A stretch of 64,000 bases of DNA from Rubrivivax sp. (lineage in GTDB: Bacteria; Pseudomonadota; Gammaproteobacteria; Burkholderiales; Burkholderiaceae_C): positions 592,001 to 656,000 of the forward strand of contig JAHBZT010000001.1 in the NCBI GenBank assembly GCA_019635315.1, given 5' to 3'. The stretch's first letter is position 1. Each line of letters starts with the position of its first letter. Below are positions 59,965-64,000 of the stretch, one piece after another. The position numbers and the translations under genes were made by a program. Under the pieces are notes generated by a model that searched no databases, had not been told where the DNA came from, and saw nothing but the letters and a program-made list of their open reading frames with translations.

Positions 59965-61368
59965 ATGTCCCGTACGCTCCCGTCCCCCACCCGCCACGGC
60001 CGTGCCGCGATCATCGGCGCCAGCATCGCCGGGCTGCTGGCCGCGCGCATCCTGGCCGAACATTTCGACGAGGTCGTGCTGCTCGAGCGCGACCCGCTGC
60101 CCGAAGGCGCCGCGCCGCGCAAGGGCACGCCACAGGCGGTGCAGCCGCATGGCCTGCTGGCGCGCGGGCGCCAGGTGCTGGATGGGCTGTTTCCCGGTTT
60201 CTCCGAGGCGCTGGTCGCCCAGGGCGCGCTGTATGGCGACGCCGGCGGCGAAGTCGCCGTCGACGCCAACGGCCAGCGCCTGGCGCGCGCCACGCTGGGC
60301 GTGGACGCGCTGGCCTGCAGCCGGCTGGCCATCGAGGCCGAGATCCGCCGCCGCGTGCGCGCGCTGCCCAACGTGCGCGTGCTGGACGGCGTGGACGTGA
60401 TCGCGCCGGTGCACGAGGACGCTCGCGTGACCGGGCTGCGCTGGCAGCCGCGCGACGCCGACAGCCTGGCCGGCGCCGAGCCGCAGACGCTGGCCGCGGC
60501 GCTGGTCGTGGACTGCAGCGGCCGCGCCTCGCGCAGCCCGGCCTGGCTGCGCGAATGGGGCTATGCGGCGCCGGCCGAGGAGCGGGTGCAGGTCGGCATC
60601 GCCTACACCAGCGCCTACTTCCGGCGCGCGCCGGGCCAGCCGCCGCTGGCCTGCGTGATCGGCGCGGCCACCCCGGCGCTGCCGCGGCCGTCCATCCTGA
60701 TCGCGCAGGAGCCCGACGCGCAGGGCCGCGAACGCTGGGTGGCCGGCGTCGGCGGCTACACCGGCGACCATGTCGCGACCACGCGCGAGGCGATGGCCGA
60801 ACGCGCGCGCCAGATCAACCACCCGGAGATCGCAGCGCTGGCCGAGCACGCCGAGATGATCGGCGAGCCGATGCGCTACGGCTTCCCGCACAGCCAGCGG
60901 CGGCGCTACGAGCGCCTTCGCCGCTTCCCGGCCGGCTACCTGGTGATGGGCGACGCGCTGGCCAGCTTCAACCCGATCTACGGCCAGGGCATGACGGTGG
61001 CGGCCTGCGAGGCGCTGGCCCTGCGCGACGCGCTGGCGCGCGGGCCGGACAGCCTCCAAGGCCTGGCGCGGCGCTTCTTCAGGGCCGCGGCGCGAGTCGT
61101 CGACGCCCCCTGGCAGATCGCGGTCGGCGGCGACCTGGCGCTGCCGGTGGTGCCGGGGCCGCGGCCGTTTCCGGTCAAGCTGGTCAACGCCTACCTGGGA
61201 CGGCTGCAGCGCGCGGCGGTGCACGACCCGGTGCTGGCCGGCGCCTTCCTGAAGGTGGTGCAGATGCTGGCGCCGCCCAAGAGCCTGATGGCGCCGCGCC
61301 TGATGTGGCGTGTGTGGCGCGGCCGCCATCGCCCGGGCGCGGCCGTTGCGCAGACGGCCGCGGCGTGA
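59965..61368 (+). CDS. FAD-dependent monooxygenase/oxidoreductase
   Basis: 467-aa flavoprotein of the p-hydroxybenzoate-hydroxylase-like superfamily. The N-terminal FAD motif is AAIIGASIAGLLAARILAEH (GxSxxG form), and the second, Gly-Asp motif is VMGDALASFNPIYGQGMTVA. RKGTPQAVQPHGLLARGRQV resembles a group of 2-polyprenyl-6-methoxyphenol-hydroxylase-like enzymes that also includes halogenase-like proteins, but no WxWxIP motif is seen. AGGAG lies eight bases before the ATG. It is divergent from the SARP gene and the obvious candidate target of the heptamer array. Substrate unknown. Confidence 0.85.
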   Translation: MSRTLPSPTRHGRAAIIGASIAGLLAARILAEHFDEVVLLERDPLPEGAAPRKGTPQAVQPHGLLARGRQVLDGLFPGFSEALVAQGALYGDAGGEVAVDANGQRLARATLGVDALACSRLAIEAEIRRRVRALPNVRVLDGVDVIAPVHEDARVTGLRWQPRDADSLAGAEPQTLAAALVVDCSGRASRSPAWLREWGYAAPAEERVQVGIAYTSAYFRRAPGQPPLACVIGAATPALPRPSILIAQEPDAQGRERWVAGVGGYTGDHVATTREAMAERARQINHPEIAALAEHAEMIGEPMRYGFPHSQRRRYERLRRFPAGYLVMGDALASFNPIYGQGMTVAACEALALRDALARGPDSLQGLARRFFRAAARVVDAPWQIAVGGDLALPVVPGPRPFPVKLVNAYLGRLQRAAVHDPVLAGAFLKVVQMLAPPKSLMAPRLMWRVWRGRHRPGAAVAQTAAA

Positions 61369-61467
61369 AGGCCGGGGCCGGCGCCTGGCCCCGCGCCCCG
61401 CCGAAGGTGCCCGTCGCGCCTTCGCGCCCGGCGCGGCGCCCTGCGCCGGCCGCACGCCCGTGCCGGA

Positions 61468-62460
61468 TCAGGTCGTCGCGTGCGCCAGCGCGGCCAGCAC
61501 CGCCAGCCACAGCGAAGCGGTCAGCGCGAAGGCGACGGTGGACATCACGATGGCCGCCGTCGCCTCGGCCTCCAGCGTCTCGTAGCGCTGCGCGAAGATC
61601 AGCGCGTTGCTGCCCACCGGCAGCGCGGCCATCATCACCACCACCGCCAGCGGCAGGCCTTCGAGGCCGAAGCCCCAGTGCGCGACGGCCAGCACCAGCG
61701 CTGGCAGCACCAGCAGCTTGACCACCGAGATGACGACCGCGCCGCGTGCGCGGCCGCCCAGGCCGTAGGCCGCCAGCGTGATGCCGATCAGCACCAGGCA
61801 CACCGGCACGACCGCGCTGCCCAGCCCGGCCAGCACCTCGTCGACGACCGGGTGCAGGCCCAGCCCGGTGGCATTCCAGGCCATGCCGGCGATCACCGGC
61901 AGCACCACCGGGTGCACGATGGTGTTGCGCAGCATGCTGGCCAGCGTGCGCGCGAGCGACGGCGCCACCTCCTGGCGCGCGCGCGCCCGTGCGACGTCCA
62001 TCTCGGCCAGCACGGTGAGCACGGTCAGCAGCACGATGGCATGCAGGCTGACGAGCGCGATGTGGATCGCCAGCCCGGGCTCGCCGAACAGCGCCGCGGC
62101 CACCGGGATGCCGACCTGCACCGAGTTGCCGAAGACGCCGGCCACCGCGCGCACCGACGGCGCCGCGGCGCCGTGGCGCTCGCCACTGCCGCGCTGCCAC
62201 AGGTAGACCACGACCAGCACCACCAGCACCGGCACGAAGAAGGCGCTCAGCGTGTGCCAGGGCATGGCCGCGAAGTCCAGCCGCACCGTGGTGCGGAACA
62301 GCAGCGCCGGCACGAAGATGTAGAAGGCCGCGTTGCCCAGCACGCGCGCCGCGTCGGTGGGGCCGCCGGCGCCACCCAGCCAGCGCATGCGGCCGACGAC
62401 CCAGCCCAGGCCGACGGTCAGGAAGATCGCCAGCAGCTTGTGGAAGACGGCGATCGTCAT
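61468..62460 (-). CDS. AEC family transporter
   Basis: 330-aa membrane protein with ten predicted helices in two inverted halves, characteristic of the auxin-efflux-carrier family. FGNSVQVGIPVAAALFG and ALPVGSNALIFAQRYETLEA are the crossover motifs of the two halves. These carriers move organic acids or small anions; specificity is unknown. Its ATG overlaps the stop of the DUF167 gene. Confidence 0.9.
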   Translation of the reverse strand: MTIAVFHKLLAIFLTVGLGWVVGRMRWLGGAGGPTDAARVLGNAAFYIFVPALLFRTTVRLDFAAMPWHTLSAFFVPVLVVLVVVYLWQRGSGERHGAAAPSVRAVAGVFGNSVQVGIPVAAALFGEPGLAIHIALVSLHAIVLLTVLTVLAEMDVARARARQEVAPSLARTLASMLRNTIVHPVVLPVIAGMAWNATGLGLHPVVDEVLAGLGSAVVPVCLVLIGITLAAYGLGGRARGAVVISVVKLLVLPALVLAVAHWGFGLEGLPLAVVVMMAALPVGSNALIFAQRYETLEAEATAAIVMSTVAFALTASLWLAVLAALAHATT

Positions 62461-62801
62461 GCGCGGTCCGCGGCTTCGCCCAGCACGCCGTCCAGCCAGT
62501 GCCCGACCGCGGCCGGCGCCAGGTCCAGCCAGACCTGCTTGCGGCGCGAGGTCTCGCCGCGCAGCAGCCGCACGCCGCGCCGCGGCAGCTTCAGCTCGGC
62601 CGCCAGCCAGGCCTGCAGCGCGGCATTGGCCTGGCCCTCGACCGGCGGCGCCACCAGTCGCAGGCGCAGCGCGCCGTCGTGCAGCCCGTCGGCGCCGTTG
62701 CGGCGCGCGCCGGGCACGACGGCCAGCTGCAGCAGCGTGCCGCCGTCGTGCGCGGCCAGGCAGGGCCAGCGCGCGGACGGCGCCGCTGCGGCGGCGTTCA
62801 C
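62457..62801 (-). CDS. DUF167/YggU family protein
   Basis: 114-aa protein with the family core LQLAVVPGARRNGADGLHDG, LRLRLVAPPVEGQANAALQA and VRLLRGETSRRKQVWL. Function is unknown; members are small cytoplasmic proteins. GTG 62801 starts in a GTGA overlap with the topoisomerase stop, so the three genes topB-DUF167-AEC are translationally chained. Confidence 0.88.
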   Translation of the reverse strand: MNAAAAAPSARWPCLAAHDGGTLLQLAVVPGARRNGADGLHDGALRLRLVAPPVEGQANAALQAWLAAELKLPRRGVRLLRGETSRRKQVWLDLAPAAVGHWLDGVLGEAADRA

Positions 62802-64000
62802 GCCGGTGCGCTCTTGGCCGCGACCTTCTTGGCCGCGGCCTTCTTCGCCGGCACGCGGGGCGCGCGCGGCTCGAACTCGAAGCCGACCTTGCCTTCCTTC
62901 TTGTCCCAGGCCAGGAAGGCCTTGAACTTGCGCCGCGTCTTGTTGCTGACGAAGCCCTCGAGCAGGCTCGTGCGCCCGGTCGTCAGCAGCTTGTGCAGCT
63001 CCTCGTGCGACACCGGCTGCTGCAGGATGATCTTGCCGGTCTTGAAGTCGCAGGTCTGGTGCGCGCCGACGCTGTGCTCGCAGACGTAGTTCGTGCCGTG
63101 CTCGTAGATGCGGCCCTTGCACTTGGGGCAGGCGCCCAGCGCGTGCTGCGCCGAGAAGTCCACCGGCTCGCCGTCGGCCTGGTCCTTCTTCGCGTCGTCG
63201 CCGAAGTCGAATTCCAGCTTCCAGTTGGCGATCTCGTCGTCGTGCACCAGCCTCAGCTCGGCGGTGAAGGGCCAGCCGGCCTTGGAGCGGAAGCCCTCCA
63301 GCGGGCCCACCTTCTTGTCGCGCAGCAGCGCCTCGGCCTCGGCGATCTCGAAGGCGCGGCCGCCGGGGATCTTGCCGATCGAGAAGCCGCAGCCCTCCGA
63401 CGCGCCGTCGGCGCCGGTGCAGGTGAAGCGGCGGTAGTTCTCCTTGACCACGCCGCCGCAGTTGGGGCAGGGCACGGCCAGCGTCGCATAGTCGCCGGGG
63501 ATGGTGTCGCGGTCGTACTCCTTGGCCTTGCGCACGATGCGCTCGGCCATCTTCGCGATCTCGGCCATGAACTCCGGGCGCGAGAGCCGGCCGTGTTCCA
63601 TCTCGGCGAGCTGGTATTCCCACTGCCCGGTCAGCTCGGGCTTGGTCAGGTCCTCGATGGCCAGCCCGCGCAGCAGCGTCATCAGCTGGAAGGCCTTGGC
63701 CGTGGGCACCAGCTCGCGGCCGTCGCGCAGCATGTATTTCTCGGCGATCAGACCCTCGATGGTCTGCGCGCGCGTGGCCGGCGTGCCCAGGCCCTTCTCG
63801 CGCATCGCCTCGCGCAGGTCCTCGTCGTCGATCAGCTTGCCCGCGCCTTCCATCGCGGACAGCAGCGTGGCTTCCGTATAACGCGCCGGCGGGCGCGTCT
63901 TCAGCGCCAGCACGTCCACGCTCTCGGTGCGCACCCGCTCGCCGGGCGCCACGGCCACCAGGTTGGCGTCCTCGTCCTGCGCCTCCTTGCCGTAGACCGC
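62798..64000 (-). CDS. topB: DNA topoisomerase III, C-terminal part (runs off the window)
   Basis: The last ~400 residues of a type IA topoisomerase. It includes the end of the catalytic core, RYTEATLLSAMEGAGKLIDD and EKGLGTPATRAQTIEGLI, followed by zinc-ribbon-like segments (VPCPNCGGVV with a later FTCTGADGASEGCGF, and GACPKCKGRIYEHGT) and toprim-like C-terminal repeats. The tail is Lys/Ala-rich (PAKKAAAKKVAAKSAPA), suited to nonspecific DNA contact. The N-terminal Toprim domain and the active-site Tyr lie beyond position 64000. Confidence 0.93.
   Translation of the reverse strand, partial: AVYGKEAQDEDANLVAVAPGERVRTESVDVLALKTRPPARYTEATLLSAMEGAGKLIDDEDLREAMREKGLGTPATRAQTIEGLIAEKYMLRDGRELVPTAKAFQLMTLLRGLAIEDLTKPELTGQWEYQLAEMEHGRLSRPEFMAEIAKMAERIVRKAKEYDRDTIPGDYATLAVPCPNCGGVVKENYRRFTCTGADGASEGCGFSIGKIPGGRAFEIAEAEALLRDKKVGPLEGFRSKAGWPFTAELRLVHDDEIANWKLEFDFGDDAKKDQADGEPVDFSAQHALGACPKCKGRIYEHGTNYVCEHSVGAHQTCDFKTGKIILQQPVSHEELHKLLTTGRTSLLEGFVSNKTRRKFKAFLAWDKKEGKVGFEFEPRAPRVPAKKAAAKKVAAKSAPA

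Overview
The window is about 64 kb of chromosome from a very GC-rich betaproteobacterium of the Burkholderiales. Three conserved blocks support this: lptA-lptB-rpoN, glnE followed by a nitrilase, and rsmB-DUF4390-ntrY-ntrX. A BciA-type 8-vinyl reductase (bacteriochlorophyll synthesis), a full Sox thiosulfate-oxidation cluster, a BLUF photosensor, a cobalamin-binding MerR photoreceptor and a PEP-CTERM protein point to a phototroph resembling Rubrivivax. The genus is an inference. No prophage, transposase, CRISPR or rRNA was seen.

Layout. 0-3 kb: LPS export and sigma-54. 3-9 kb: PEP-CTERM protein, RNA methyltransferase, a hypothetical protein, CorA behind a foldable leader, and a TonB-C-like periplasmic protein. 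9-18.5 kb: an eight-gene minus-strand operon (FAD amine-oxidase-like, DUF1365, Cfa-like methyltransferase, chalcone-isomerase-like, MFS, DUF3833, SDR, NTF2-like), divergent from a LitR/CarH-type B12 photoreceptor regulator and a di-iron protein. This looks like a light-responsive lipid-modification module. 19-32 kb: housekeeping and metabolic genes (GST, EamA transporter, rhomboid protease, glnE, nitrilase, UbiH-like, hydrolases, aldo/keto reductase, FNT channel, tRNA-Phe). 32-38 kb: ntrYX-like pair, DUF4390, rsmB, then folE with a BLUF protein.

38-51.5 kb is a sulfur-oxidation island. It holds soxCDYZAXB, a periplasmic DsrE-like protein, a YeeE/YedE thiosulfate transporter, a cytochrome c4-like diheme protein, a flavocytochrome c pair (fccAB), SoxH-like and SoxW-like proteins, and an ArsR-family regulator with cysteines placed as in persulfide sensors. 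SoxYZ carries the sulfur chain, SoxAX loads it, SoxB and SoxCD release and oxidise it, and the c-type cytochromes take the electrons. SoxCD implies oxidation to sulfate without stored sulfur.

51.5-64 kb: LemA, proA, two small monooxygenase-like proteins divergent from a LysR regulator, bciA directly downstream of a large SARP/BTAD-STAND regulator, a divergent FAD monooxygenase, an AEC transporter, DUF167 and the 3' part of topoisomerase III. The gap between the SARP gene and the FAD monooxygenase holds five heptamers at exact 11-bp spacing, the textbook arrangement of a SARP binding site. This is the most striking regulatory feature seen.

The four larger convergent gene gaps (8.74-8.92, 18.46-19.12, 25.23-25.33 and 47.48-47.74 kb) all carry palindromic repeat elements, several of them related to one another.
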